DNA of 64,000 nt from Aphrocallistes beatrix (taxonomy: Eukaryota; Porifera; Hexactinellida; Sceptrulophora; Aphrocallistidae): NCBI GenBank assembly GCA_963281255.1, contig OY725489.1, positions 992,001-1,056,000 of the forward strand, given 5' to 3'. A program made the translations under genes and the position numbers. Shown here in pieces: positions 35,001 to 48,400 of the stretch; the stretch's first letter is position 1, and each line of letters starts with the position of its first letter. The notes under the pieces were generated by a model that saw only the letters and a program-made list of their open reading frames with translations, was not told where the DNA came from and searched no databases.

Positions 35001-37149
35001 AAGATATTTGGCGGCATAGCAGGTCCCTGTCGTCTTCTCAGTGATATGTTTCACTGTTGCAAACTTTCCCCTACAAAAAAACAAAAACTATAGAAGAGAT
35101 TCCAATTCATGAAATCTTTAAATTGTATCCACTTATGCATAAACCAAGTAGTCCTTTTAAAGATATTTTTTACGCTAAAATAGAGTTTGGAAATAATATT
35201 TTGTTTAAAATATTACTCAGCAGTAGACAAATGAACAAAAGGTTACTCCTTATTCGAACGCGTGCGATTCTATTCCGTATAATTTACGCAAATCACTTAC
35301 AGTAGGTTGGTCAGATCTATTCAATTAGCATGCAACCACTTTCATTATTGGGTTCGTTATGGTTATAAGAAATTATACGCAGCTGAAATGATTATGGACA
35401 CGTTAGTGCATGCATGTGCAAGCCACAGTAGAAAATAAAAGAAAATACGATGTTTGATTTAACGTTAGATCAATATGGAAACTCTTGTGCTAGGAAAATC
35501 TATTGGATAAAATTCAAATCCATATGTAAAATTTGAATATGAATTAGTATAAAATAGTTCTTACACTTTTATCATTGCTCTTTAGTGGGGAGATTTACAT
35601 ATATGATATTATATAATCTAAGTTGCATAATTTAACATCTAGCTGTGAACTTGTACAATATGCCAAATCAGCGATGTAAAATTAGGAGACGCTGCTGTAC
35701 ATTATTAAAGAGTATTAATAATTTGAGAACATCAAAGAAACTGGATGATGCTAGTAACCCAAGATTCAATACGTCATTATTGCTTAGCTGTAACATACAC
35801 CATTTGTGTAATGAAGCGACATCGCAGTGTGTTATTAGCTTCAATGCAAACCTAGGAATCACTTTTCCAACAAAAAGGAATCTAGGGATTAATAATTTCA
35901 TTCTGATATAAGATAACCGATTGTAGGAAAACTCATGATAACTTATACATATGCGAAATATGTTGTTATGTTCGATCTAAACAAATTTAAAATCTGACAT
36001 ACGAGGCAAGAGATAATAAATTCGACGCCTAAATCAACAAAAGAGCTGACATAGCTGTGTACATTATTGTTTGTCAGTTTTCAGGTTGACAGACTGAGTA
36101 GCTTCACTTTGAAGATAACAAGACAATGGGAACAAAATTATCAATTATGTAAGAGCTTTTTTAGTTCATTGGGCAGAATACATACATTTCAAGTTTGTCA
36201 TCCCAAATGATATTGGGAGTGTCATGATAATGGCTGATGTGTCAAAAACAAGTAGAGAAGCGTTATTAGGAATATGTTAAGGTTATTAGTTTGAAAATAT
36301 TGAGTGTGCTATTTCCATCAAATGACATTACCGAGCATAAAAAGAAAAAGGTTGAAAACCTTTTTTGGAACAATGCTGTTTTAGAAAATTTGGAACAAAG
36401 TATATTACACATATCCAAAGTAAATTTGGGTGTTGCGATGTCTCCTCTCCGACAGTCATATTTTGCAGTGACCAGTTGAAAAGAATCAAGTACGATGACT
36501 CAATTCAGATTTTCAACTTATAATGAACGAATGATGACTTAATTTCTGTAATAGAATCAAATTTGGACTTACAGTAGACAAAAATGCGTTGGTAATGGCA
36601 TGATTTATACAATCAGTATACTGAGTATAACATTTAACACCTTCAGGCTTGGTAAACGGGATGAATGGACAGAAAATCCAGCAAAGAGATTCGATAACCA
36701 GCTTCGTACGTGATAGTTAACTTGCAGATATATAAGGATTCTATGATTTTAGCGATTTCTTGAATCCTGAAGGTGCATTCTGTTTCGTTCATAGTTATAA
36801 ATGAACTTGTGCGATTTGCTCTCTACCATTAGACAAGAAGTGTGAAATTGGAAATGGTTCGGAAATTATGCGCATTGAGCATACAGTGGTGGCGAAACGA
36901 CCATAAGAAATAGAATTCTTTTGAATTTCAGTGATTTTTTTAATGTATAAAAAATTGTACAAGTATATGGTTTGTGATAGGAGTATAGAGGATGAGCTTT
37001 ATTCACTTTATGGATAAGAAAATAAGTTAAATTTGATTGTCAAAAGAAATGGAATGAATTACAAAATTATCAACTCACCTTCCCAAAATAGTTCCAACTG
37101 AATAGTAGGTTTCAACCTCTTCCTTCTTGACAATATCCTCAACAGACAT
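26331..37149 (-). CDS. Drak: DRAK/STK17-like Ser/Thr kinase with long Ser-rich tail
   Basis: Eight exons join in frame to 942 residues: 37149-37079, 35070-34858, 34129-33994, 32962-32839, 31733-31685, 31350-31324, 28628-28437, 28347-26331. The kinase domain spans about 16-287: GRGKFATV, Lys45 (YAAKYLRK), LELCTGGDLY, catalytic Asp138 in HLDIKPEN, Asp158 in DFG, GTPEYVAPEV, SLGALTYAL, and the final helix RLNADQCLRHQWL. HLDIK in place of HRDLK and the RKR block after the Lys are features of the DAPK/DRAK family, which acts on myosin light chain and in apoptosis. The insert DDDSIGDEPSRFGE lengthens the loop after SPFLP. Residues 288-942 are Ser/Thr-rich and probably disordered; vertebrate STK17 is only about 370-415 residues, while insect Drak is also long. 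Confidence 0.88.
28640..31320. other. Large intron 6 of the DRAK-like gene
   Basis: AT-rich, with one copy of the repeat at 29580-29730. No other gene is recognised. Confidence 0.5.
29580..29730. repeat. Interspersed repeat, copy 1
   Basis: The reverse complement (CTTCGGTTTAGTACGTACTC, then ATTTCTCTGAACCAAAATCC) matches 63430-63600. Both copies have a GTACGTACTTACGG/AG word at the other side. No coding sequence. Confidence 0.6.
31324..31350 (-). other. Drak: 27-nt microexon of the DRAK-like gene
   Basis: Flanked by TTTGATAG (acceptor) and GTAAGT (donor) on the minus strand. It encodes SLGALTYA plus split codons at both ends, exactly the nine residues missing between DMW (exon 5) and LCGYSPF (exon 7) in the kinase alpha-F helix. 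Phases agree on both sides. Confidence 0.9.
31991..32046 (+). repeat. (GTT)n microsatellite
   Basis: 56 bp of uninterrupted GTT triplets, in the DRAK-like gene's intron 4. Confidence 0.98.
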
Positions 37150-38743
37150 TATTTCCAATCAACAAATTGTTTTGAGTGCGAAATCGATCAAAAGTTCAAA
37201 AAAAAGATAAGAATTGAGTAAAATAATAATTCTAAGCTGAGAGCACTAGGTCAAGAAAATCCTTATATATACTACAACGGCTGATTGTGTAGAGTGTGAA
37301 GTTAGCAATATTCTGATATATTCTTTAGACTGATGAAATACTGGTAATATCGACTCTAACAAATATATATCCTTTTCTGCAAGAAATACAATTCAAAATT
37401 AGCTTTTCAGAACAGATCGTGCATATTTGTGTATTTATTGGATGTGGTGTATCAAGATTTACTCCATAACTATGGATCTAATCTATAGAACTTAGACTAA
37501 GTATATGACTTCATGTTTATTCAGTAAATACTTGTGTAATGATACAGAATACAAAAGTTACCAATGCAGTGTAAATAATTTATTTCGTTAGTCGAATATT
37601 AATTATTGCATTAGGTAGATCAGTTATTCCAATCTACAGATATCTAATGAATATTGTTTCTGCGAAATTCTGTTTGTCATGCATGATATTTCTAGGATAT
37701 TCTATACGGTATCGATAGGAAAGCTTTGTTAAGCTTAGTAGTATAGAACATTATTCCCAGTATGTCTCTTAATTAAGAATTAATTATTCAGTTTAGTTTT
37801 AAACCATGCAATATGCCCACTATTTTAAATTCTACTAATTTTAATCTACCAATAAGATAGCTGCTTATGAGTCACAACACCTATGATTTGCGTCATAGTA
37901 ACGTAGCTACGCACACCGCCCTAGCTAGAGTTTGCACTAGCTGTATAGCCACACACCACTAGAGAAATTATCATTATTTCATTTGTAAAGTGCTTCGTTG
38001 TCTAGTGAGGATTATACTTTACTTTGTAAGCTGTGTTAATCATTAATTTTAAGAGGTGAGATGCTAACTGCTTCATCTACATACATAACTATTTGCTCAT
38101 TGCCAGGTTAATTAATCAATGGTATCATGTACTAACCCTAAGAACAATAAATGGGCGCTAGTCGACTATCTTGACGTCCTGTTTTCCATATTCTTTTCAC
38201 GAATGAACGTTTCTTTCAACCACAATTGACTCACGTTGGCAAATAAAAATTGCAAAAAATATCGAAAATATTCATTGAAACTATGATACAGATGAGAAAC
38301 AGCTGGGAATTCTCTGTCCAACCAAACAACAAGAAAATGACTTTAGACATATTGGTTCCAGTTGTTGTGTCTTTTATCTTTTGCTTGGTCTAAGTTGTGC
38401 CAGAGACGAGACTTTCCAGTCTTTTAAAAATTCAAGAAAGCTATCTTCCCTTTAATTAAGCTTCTTTCAAAATGGTTCATAATGAATATTTTCGAGAAGT
38501 TTAGTCTATTACGTGAATGTAATCATCTGAGCGAGAGATTAGTGGAAAGAGAATGATTCAGGATGAGATATTATTCTAAGAAGTGGTCAAGGTTATTTAC
38601 CACCACGTTGGGGACGAAATGCAGTACATTTATATTTATTTAGTGGTTCCATTTGCATTATTTATTATCAATTCAGTTCAATTTAGAAATGTACTTAGCT
38701 TCTTTTCGTTGTATTTAATCTGAACGAATGTATGTTAGGCTTA
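37150..38743. other. Intergenic, divergent from DRAK, no gene seen
   Basis: AT-rich, presumably containing the DRAK promoter. I see no convincing TATA box, gene or repeat. Confidence 0.5.
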
Positions 38744-39243
38744 ATGACGACTCAACTATCAGCCGTAGATAAAGATAGTTTCTTGACACAGGTGGAGACA
38801 GCTCGTGGTAGACTGAGAGAGTCAGTGTCAGAGCTACGAGTGAGTCTCCAGCAGAGAGAAGAAGAACTGTGTGGAGTTAGATAGGCTAGAGAGAGAATAC
38901 ACAAGTAGAGTGAGTGGGTACAGAGATAGGATGGCTTCTCTTACCGCCATACAGTCTGGTATAGAGGAGCAGTTCAAGCATGGAGAGTTCGAAGATCTGA
39001 AGAAATCCCTCCTCTCTGAGACAGACAGGAAGATAGAAGAGCTAGAGAGAGAGTACCCACCTCGTAGTGTGGAGTTTGTGTGTGAAGAGGAGAGAGAAGA
39101 GTATGCGTGCGGCTGTCGAGGCTCGTCTGGAGCTGAATCACGGAGAGGATCCTCTGGTGGAGCCTAGGGCTGTCTGTCTGGATGGAGAGGGGAGGGTGCT
39201 AGTGCTCTGTAACTACAAGGAAACTATGCTGCAGATATTCTGA
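38744..39243 (+). pseudogene. Degenerate coiled-coil/NHL gene, propeller deleted
   Basis: The 5' part reads as a coiled-coil (MTTQLSAVDKDSFLTQ onward, with VETARGRLRESVSEL), then shifts frame near 38870, continues as LDRLEREYTSRVSGYRDR, and shifts again near 39100. It ends with the last NHL blade only (AVCLDGEGRVLVL, then LQIF and stop), the same ending as the two intact NHL genes downstream (LQIF, LKIF). About 200 residues of propeller are missing. Two frameshifts plus the deletion make it a pseudogene. Confidence 0.8.
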
Positions 39244-39442
39244 TACTTGACCCTACCTCATCACTGATAGTAATATAGGAATTCTTTATTGTTCAATATA
39301 ACACTGTTATCATCATGGTATTATACGCTATTAGAAACCTACAAATTTGTTCTACGTACTCAATAATTACATTCCTCATTTTTCCCTTAAGATTCTTACA
39401 TTATTGTTCTATTGATTAGCTCAAATAGGAATAGAATAGCAG

Positions 39443-42400
39443 ATGCCCAAGTTCACTGTTCCAGAGAAAAGTCTATTCTCTGCTATCGACCGTAAAGAGA
39501 TGACGATGGAAGAATTCGATGAGCTCTGTTTCGAGTTCGGAATAGAGCTAGATGAGTGGGAGGATGTGAAGGAGGGAGATCGGGTCATCCGGAGGGACTA
39601 CAAGATCGAGATTCCTGCGAACAGGTATGATCTACTCTGTTTCGAGGGATTGATCAGAGCACTCAACGTCTTCCTTGGCAACACCAAACAAGCTCCTATC
39701 TACAGGTATGCCACTCAATTACTCTATACAGTTATGCTAGAATAAAGACAAGCGCGCTTCGCTTGCTTGCGCTGCGCGGCTTGCGGACACTGCGTGTCTA
39801 CAGAGTTACCCAAATGGTGCTTGGGGATATTAGAGAAACAATACGTCGCTTTCTTGTTCTCTACTAAGTATGCTGAATTGCCATTTGTCTGCAGTTACAT
39901 TAATGAAATCAGAACTGTAGCAGAAATTTAGGTTCGTGATAAATAGAATTTACTTCGTATTAAGTCAACTAAAAGGTCAATTTGAATCCACAAAGTTCAC
40001 ATTACTAAAGATTATTATACTTGAATTATCAACCAATTTCAGTACATGTCGTTAACAACAATTAAAGTGCGTTATATGATCAATCAATTCGATCATAAAA
40101 TAACTTTTAACAATCAAATTATAGTTTCAAAATAACTGTATTCAATCATTTATATGAAATAGAATCGTGTGAATCGCATTCTAAAAGTCTATAATTGATT
40201 GGTTCTCACATGAACCAATGGATTTCAATCACAAATAGTCCTTTTGATTGTATGCATAAGAAACTACTATTTGATCCCAATGTATTTGCATTATAAAAGA
40301 AACGAATTTGATTGGTCAGCACAATTTGTCACCTATCTCGGCGAGGTGTGAAGATTTCGCTTAGATCTTCGAACTTAATCATAGATTCATTATTATTTAC
40401 CTGTGTGCCAAATTTCACATTTCTAGCACCTCCCAGTTCCTCAATCAATTCTGGTCAAACAAAAAAAACAAAAAATCATTGAGTTTTAATAATAAAGATA
40501 TCCCTACATTGCGAGTTCATTCTGATTGCACTCGTAAGTATTAGTAACCAGAAAGCGATATTATTATTAATAAAATATTGGGAAAATCAATACAATTGTT
40601 TCTGTGTTTACCTATACTTATTATTGCCAATTTTAAAAAAATTGTCTAAGTAAAACCTTAAGATAGTGCATAGTTTGCGCATTTTGAATCTGGGTTTAAC
40701 TCTAAACCAAAAATCATTCAATTAGTTTATTTAACAAATCATACTTCATAACTCTTTAAACCTAACATAATTCTTTAAACTTAACCAGATCGTGATTTTT
40801 TTCTCATTTTAGGAAATACTTAAAAGGTATAAAACATTTTATGCTTATCCGCTTCAATAAATCTTTAGTATTTTAATTTTAATGGAATTTGGTTAATTAT
40901 ATTGATTTACGACAGCATTAAATAAAATATATCTTCGTATTATGTAATGTAATTTGCTTGGTATTGCAAAAAGTATCTGTAAAACCGCTAATTACCATTG
41001 ATCAATGCCTGTTACTTGTAACAACTCGATACTAATTCTGTGGACGCAATCTCTGCATAATGGTATTTATCGAAGAGAGTTGAGAACTTCATCACTTGTT
41101 TACAGCACTCAGCTGTGTTGGTTTGTTATCATTTACCCTGATTATTATCATAAAATATTTGTCTCTATGTCCGAGACGTTAGTACTGATTTCAGGTTGGA
41201 ATGTAAGCATGTAAATTGACCTTATTTTTGATGTGGTATTACTTAGATATTGGCCAATCAGGAATAATCTTAGTTTTTTCTTAATCTTGGTTTTGTAACA
41301 AGATTAAAAATTTGACTCGAACCGAGTCAGACAAATATGTGGGTTTTCATAGAGTTACTAATGCAATGCGATAATTATATGTTCTAATTCTAAGTCAAGT
41401 AATGCCTGTGAACTACTAATTCTTATCTATCTGTTTTGTTTTGTTCTAATTATCGCTATAATTGCACCTCCACACGAAATGAGAATGTTCATAGTTGAAT
41501 GCTTTTCATTGTTCACTGGAATGGAATTACAACTTCACTTTTATTCTCCATTCTTCTTTAAGACTTTGCCTGATCCGAAATTTCTTTCAAGAGTAAATTA
41601 CAGCGTAGAGGTCAAAATTGAAAAAATATAAAAAATGCCGACTTTCGGGCGGGAGTGAAGTTGAAATTTGCAGTTTACCACCAAAAAAATCCACTAAGCA
41701 CCCTTTGAGGGATTCTTTTACCTAAAATGCCCACTTAACACAATAAATTCTCCGCTCTAAAAGACGCCCCGTCGTCTCCTCTACAAAATGACTGGTTTCG
41801 ATTTTTGAAAAAGTGCCTTTTAAGGTGGCTAATAATGCTTCAAAATAAAAAGTCCGGTTTTATGGTAACTTTTCATTTTGAAGCGTCATAAGCACGTTAA
41901 AAAGGATTTTTCAAAAATCGAAACCAGTCATTTTGTAGTGGAGGCGATCGTCTTTTGAGAAGGGATATTATTTATATAATGAATATCTTTTGATTTATGC
42001 TGCCACCTAGGATTTGAGCATAGGCGTCGGAAATGGGCCCGCCGGCCCGAAGGCTCCGGGGTCGGCCCAATCGATTCCGGGGCCGCTATATTCACGGCAT
42101 AATACATAATACTGCCTGATACACGGTTCTAGGACTTTGGGAATGTATCGGGCAAGCTTTTACCCAGCCAGGTAGGCTCTCCGGGCGTATCCGGCCCATA
42201 ACCGACGATGCCGGGTAGAACCGGGCATAGTCCGGGTAGGGCCGGGCAGCCCCTTAGGGCCGCCCGGCCCATTCCGGGTGGCCGGGTGGGTCCGACACCT
42301 ATGGATTTGAGGTTAGGTATTTTGTCAAAATTTGAATTCAAATTTATTGTGCTAAGCGGGCATTTAAGTAAAAAAGTCCCCAAAGGTGCTTGGTAGGATT

Positions 42401-45400
42401 TGGTGGTAAACTGCAAATTCCAACCTCATTCCCGCACGAAAGTCTTTTTCACCAATTTTTTAATTTTGACCTCTACACCGTCATTTAATTATTTAAACCC
42501 CCGGATGGCTTGGGGGTTTTTCTATTTATAGTAAATACCCCGAATGTATATGGCTTCCCAGTCCAAAATGGCTTAAACCGGAAATGACGCGACACATTCC
42601 AGGGGCAACGGAGGGTTTTAACGTTTTAAAATTCAGATTTGTCTATCCCTCAGGTATCCGTGGTGGATTAAGGGGGGGGGGCGGATGGGGCGGTCGCCCG
42701 GGGCCCGAGCCTAAAGGGGGCCCTATACAAAGCTGTAATATTTGAATTGAGAAATTTGTTGCAGTATATTGTTTGAGTAGTGAAGCAATAACAATGATAA
42801 TGATTGTATAATTGAGTTTGTATTGAGAGCAGTATTGAGAGTGATGTACTGAGACAACTAGACTTTTCACCGATAATTATGGATTTTAGTAATCTGAAGA
42901 GTAGGAAAGGCCTATATAATGCCACTCTAAGGATTATTTTATTCTATAAGTAATACATGAATAATTACGTAATTAAAATAATTAAATAGTAATATTGAAT
43001 CTACGTACAATAATTTTTATAGCACAAGAGATGGTAATGAATAATAATGCAATGATGATCACAAAGGACCCTGTAGGATTATATTCGGGGGGTGTCCCTA
43101 AAGAAACGCCTAAAGGCCCGTGGTTGATGTCCGCCCGGGGCCCAATATACCCATAATCCATCTCTGTCAGGTATAAAACTCATTTTCATCTATTTTATTT
43201 TCTTTGAGTGAATTTTAAATAGTCAGTCGAAGTAGTTTTTTTGCCGCCTAGGCTGTTAAATCAATTAGACCGAAAAACCGACTTCGACTGTACAATCATC
43301 CCTGATCAGTTTCACTAATAGTGTTGCCAGCAAGATCTGTGAAGTTATCTGAAGGGGAGATTTCTCTCCGATCTAAACCTGAGTGCCAGAAAAGTCTTGT
43401 AAAATCCAAAAGTTTTATACTCACCAATCCCTCGAAAATTTTCCCTGGACTTTGGGATGGATTTTTTTCGTTTCCCCCACTTTAAATCCCGGGAGAGGCA
43501 AATATGAAATGTTTAAAAGATGTGCACACAGACGTTACAATATGAATACTTAAGCCTGGGCTAACTTAATCATTTTCTAATACATTATCCGGTGATTGTG
43601 TCTTCTAGAGTGTTGACAGGTGGCACCACCTGTCACAAGCTACGCGTGCTGCCTGAGACGGGAGAAGTGAGGCCTTTCTGCCTGGGAGCTGCGCTACGAG
43701 GAGTCAGACTGGACAAGACACGTTATGATTCTCTCATTAGCTTGCAAGAGAAGCTGCATCATAATATCTGTAGAGAAAGGTGAGTGAGTTCACTGTAGTA
43801 GATATATGATATTTTAATTTTATGTGTGTTTTATACGAAAATCTCGGGGGAAGGCTGGAATCAATTCTTCCTATAATCCGTTACAATTGAGAATATGGAA
43901 TTTCTTAGTGAATTGGTAATACCTGAATACTGATATCAGTAGTTTTATTTCGAAATCACCTGAAAAAATCCCAGATTAATTTACTTATATTTTCAATAAT
44001 TGCTCTCAAAATGTTGGTAGCCTTCAAATCTCTTCAAACTCAAACTCACAATTTAGTACGTATGGATATAGGAAGAAGAATGTTTAAAATTCGTAATATT
44101 AATTGTGAATCTGCATGCCATTCCGGTTTTATGTTTTCGCAATTAATTTAATGGCGTAACTACCTGACAATGGACGCAGGTTGATTGGCTACATGTGAAA
44201 ATGAACCTCTACTCCCATTGAATTTTTAGATATATCTAAAAAATGTGGTTATTTTAAATTCAGAATTGTTTAACTAGTCATAATATCTCAGATTATCTGT
44301 ACATTCCTGTTTCCCTGGCACCAGATTCTTCGACATAATCTACATACTCACACCTGTTCAATACTGAGAGATTGAATGGTCAATCCATTTCGGGAAATCC
44401 TACTCCATTCAATTATTTAGAATGCTACCGTGAACAGAGAGAATTCATAAAAGCATACACTCATTATTACATTCAAACTGCATTAAATGTCATGGCAGTT
44501 CTGATAATTGCTTAGCAGCGCATTCCTCGGTTTCATCCAAATATTGCTCGTATTTTGATGATATGTGAGATATGTCTGAACTAATTGATTATGTGCTAAC
44601 ATAACCTCCAGGATACATTTTGAATCTTAATGAACTTTTCGTAAGCAGAGTTTAAATTCCAATTATTTTCTGGAATGTTGCTTTCAAAAACATTTTATTC
44701 AATATAAGTATGTGGAACATATGATCCGTCAAAACTTCATCTGTTACATATTAATGGTGCTTATAGTATAGAGTTACAAATTCATTCGTTGGATGCATAT
44801 ATTTACCATATGAGACTTCTCCCATATGGTTTAGCTGTAAATCCATTTACGGAGTGCTATCACTTGCCTACACGCTCATAATTAATTGAAATCGGACGCT
44901 TTCCACTAAAGGACTTGTCTAATTATATAACGAGCACATGTTAGAATCTGTTCTCACTTCCGTCCTACGTAATATTGGATGGAGACTATTATAACAGTTA
45001 TGTGGAAGTAATACATACTCATAGATCAGGTGTGTTCACGATATTGCTATTTGCACAGCTGCTGAGAGGTTGCATATCGATTCAGTTTCAAAGTGCATGT
45101 GTTATTGCCAATGGCAGCATTGGGAATAATTTAGAGTAGTTATCAAAACCTTTCGAAGTAGGAATAAGACCTAAAAACTGCTAAGTAGGAATAAGACCTA
45201 AAAACTGCTAAGTAGGATTAAGACCTAAAACTGCTAAGTAGGATTAAGACCTAAAATGCCACACAGTACCCCCCTCACGAATAAAATGCCCACTTTCGCT
45301 CTCTCCTCCAATTTTAGGTCTTACTCCTACTTCACACGTTTTAGATCTTACTCCTACTTCGTAGTTTTCAGATCTTACTCCTACTTCGAATGGTTTAGGT

Positions 45401-48400
45401 TTTATTCCTACTCTTCGATGATATTTTAGGTCTTATCCCTACTTCAACTTTAGGTCTTACTCCGATTCCCCGATGTGATCATTCAATTGATTGCACTGCA
45501 CTGAGTGAAGTAACGATATACCAAATTATGTCAGTTAAATTCATGTAGTGTTTCCTATTCCGACCTAATTTCTAGACTCAGTCAGAGGTTGCTGTTAATA
45601 TATCAAGCAATTGAGGCAAATAAAACACAGAGAATACATTTAGAATGAAATTTTCTTCGAATAATTCTGTCTCAAAAACGATGTTCTCAATCTGACCTGT
45701 ACTGTCCCTGTTCCTATACTATAAATACATACCAAGTTAGATCCATTATATTTTTCGTTTATTTAGAAATTAAACATCATCTACACCAGTGTGGAGGGTA
45801 ATTCAGAGGGTAGAATTTATTATTTATCTATATTTTCTTTAATTTATAGACCTTTTAAAACCTTGACATAACTCTCAAAAACCAATGAATTTTTATCTAT
45901 AATGAGAGCAATTGAGCTTTGTTCGATAACGTGAATAGATCTGAACTCGCGTTAGATTTGTCCCGGCACTGTTATATGAAAACGCGAAGTCAGCACATGT
46001 TGGCTTAATACCACAGGATGTTATCCAGCTAGAAACAGTTCTGCTCTCAATATGTCGCGAAATGTGTTGTATTACGCGAATTCATCAATTATTCTTGTCT
46101 TCTTGGAATTGTACAAAGCGTGGTATCAGTATTGTGCAACCATTTTACACTGAAACCAGTTGGAACAATGCTGTGGTAACAAATGAATGGCCTTGCCATA
46201 TGACTGACCTTCATCATCATTATTATTTCTTAACAATATTAGAATTTAATTTGTATACTCTACTCCCACCTCATTGACAGTTCAAGTAAGTATAAGCTAA
46301 TATCTTGTATATTTGCAGTCTAATAAATATGGCTATCACCTAATGTGTTCACTATCTCCATCTGAACAGACAGCCATTCTGTTCCGTTATCTAAACAAAT
46401 AATTATGATACAGATTGTACCAATTACTTTTAAATTTAATAACACAACCACAAAATTCAGTAATATTCTGTACATAAGTTGACTTGTATCAATTATTCTT
46501 ACACTTTTTATCTAACGAAGCTTACAAGCAATGAGATCAGTTAACATAGCCGCATCTGTCCATGTAGATTAACTATGGTGAGGTTACCTCGAACAAATGT
46601 TGTGTATTAATGTGATCATTCAAATATCGTTCTGGAAGGTTGTACTGCATGTAATCTCTCCTGAATAACTTCACACCGTAGAAAGTAAGTATTACATGAC
46701 CGTAGGAAGCGTACGGCAGCTAAGGCCATGGCCTGGTTTACCACTCTTTTTGTAAACTGTATTATTCTATGCGCCTTATCACTCTTGATTAACATATTGG
46801 CAATGGAACACTTTTTATGAACTTCCGACGGCAATGTATTATGCAAATATTTGTGGTAGGACGTTGGCTTCGATCGGGATACACAACCTCGATTCGATAG
46901 AGGGACCTTTCACATACGAGGCTCTCCCCCCGGAGGAGATCAAGTTTGTTCCTCTCAATCAGACGCAAGAGTACACAGCCAAGGATCTGATGCGACTCTA
47001 CAAAACAGATCCACATCTCAAGCCGTATCTGCACATCATAGAGAAGAAACCGAGGTAGACTAGTCACTGGCACAGCTGTTAACTAGATTATGGTGAATGG
47101 GGAGGTTATTCACTACCACAGGCTTGTCCACTAACCAATATAAATGTTACTGAACATATTTGGTGTAATTGCAAGCAGCTTTTGCTTGTTTTAAGCCTAA
47201 AATTATTGTAACAATGTTAAACATATGAAAAAGTTCTTAAGGTCAAATTAATAAATACATAACTTGCCTTAAATTTTTGTAAAAAAAAACAACATTAAAA
47301 GAAAGAATGCTCCAACACAGAATTTCATATCTGACTTGACTGAGGAAGTATACTCTCTCAAACAGCATGGTTGCTTTTGGTTAGGTCTTACTGAACTAGA
47401 GTCAGCATGACTTGACTCTTGTAGCTTAGTTGTGCACGGAACATATGAACTGTAGAATACGATCTAAACCATGTGTAGCATGCCCTTATATGGTATTCAT
47501 GTGGATAAATGTGACAGGGATCATCATGTAGAGTTCATAACACTCATGCGAAGTTGCGTTTGACAACATAAATATTCTCGTTATACACAGGTATCCTGTT
47601 ATCTATGACAAGAACAGAGTTCTGCTCTCTCTGCCTCCGATTATAAACGGCAACCACACTCGTCTGGATGAGAACACAAGGAATCTCTTCATAGATGTTA
47701 CCTCCACGGACCTGAACAAGGCCCATATTGTCCTCAACACGGTCGTCACTATGTTCAGTGCGTACTGTGACAACCAGTTCACTGTGGAACCATGTGAGGT
47801 ATGCACATATTTTTTGGTTACAAAGTTAGTTTATTCCATCGAATGTTAGCCGGAGAGATTATTAATTTTTATGATTTCTCAGAGAATAATTATTCGGGGC
47901 AATTGTAATTGTCAATATACGTTGAGCTCAAACCAGGGATTTGATAGAAAAAGCAAAGAAGTTCAACACACATATTTACAATTTTTATGTTCTCGTTTTA
48001 AAACACGAAATTTAATCAAAGAACTGCTAAGACAAATGTTTTGAGGATTTAGAGAGTAAAATTTTTAATTTTGTTATCGGAGTAATTGGACCTAAAAAAG
48101 CTGCCCTAATGGCTTGTTACGATCATAATACAGTACAGGAGCGGATTGGGCTAGTTAGGCGGCTCTACCAAATTTCCCGAGAGCGGCCCACCACTCCACC
48201 CGACCACTAACCCGCTGGCCAACCGACCCACCTGCTCATCGACCCAATGGGCATTTTCCCGGTGTCCCGATGGGCCAATCTGCCCCTGATACAGCATCCA
48301 TCTTCTTATGACATAACAGACACGCACTATGGTAGGTGGAGCATCCTGACGGTAGCAAGAAGACATACCCCGACCTCAGCTACCGAACTGAGACCATCTC

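Noticed and set aside
35645-35911. Overlapping frames of 77-88 codons on both strands
   Set aside because: They lie in a DRAK intron, on both strands of the same bases, with no protein features.
45154-45470. Regular short repeats with spacers resembling a CRISPR array
   Set aside because: The spacers are part of the monomer, the array is mirrored by an inverted array, and the DNA is animal nuclear DNA.
46616-47073. Minus-strand frames across FARSB exon 3
   Set aside because: Antisense shadows of the coding exon.
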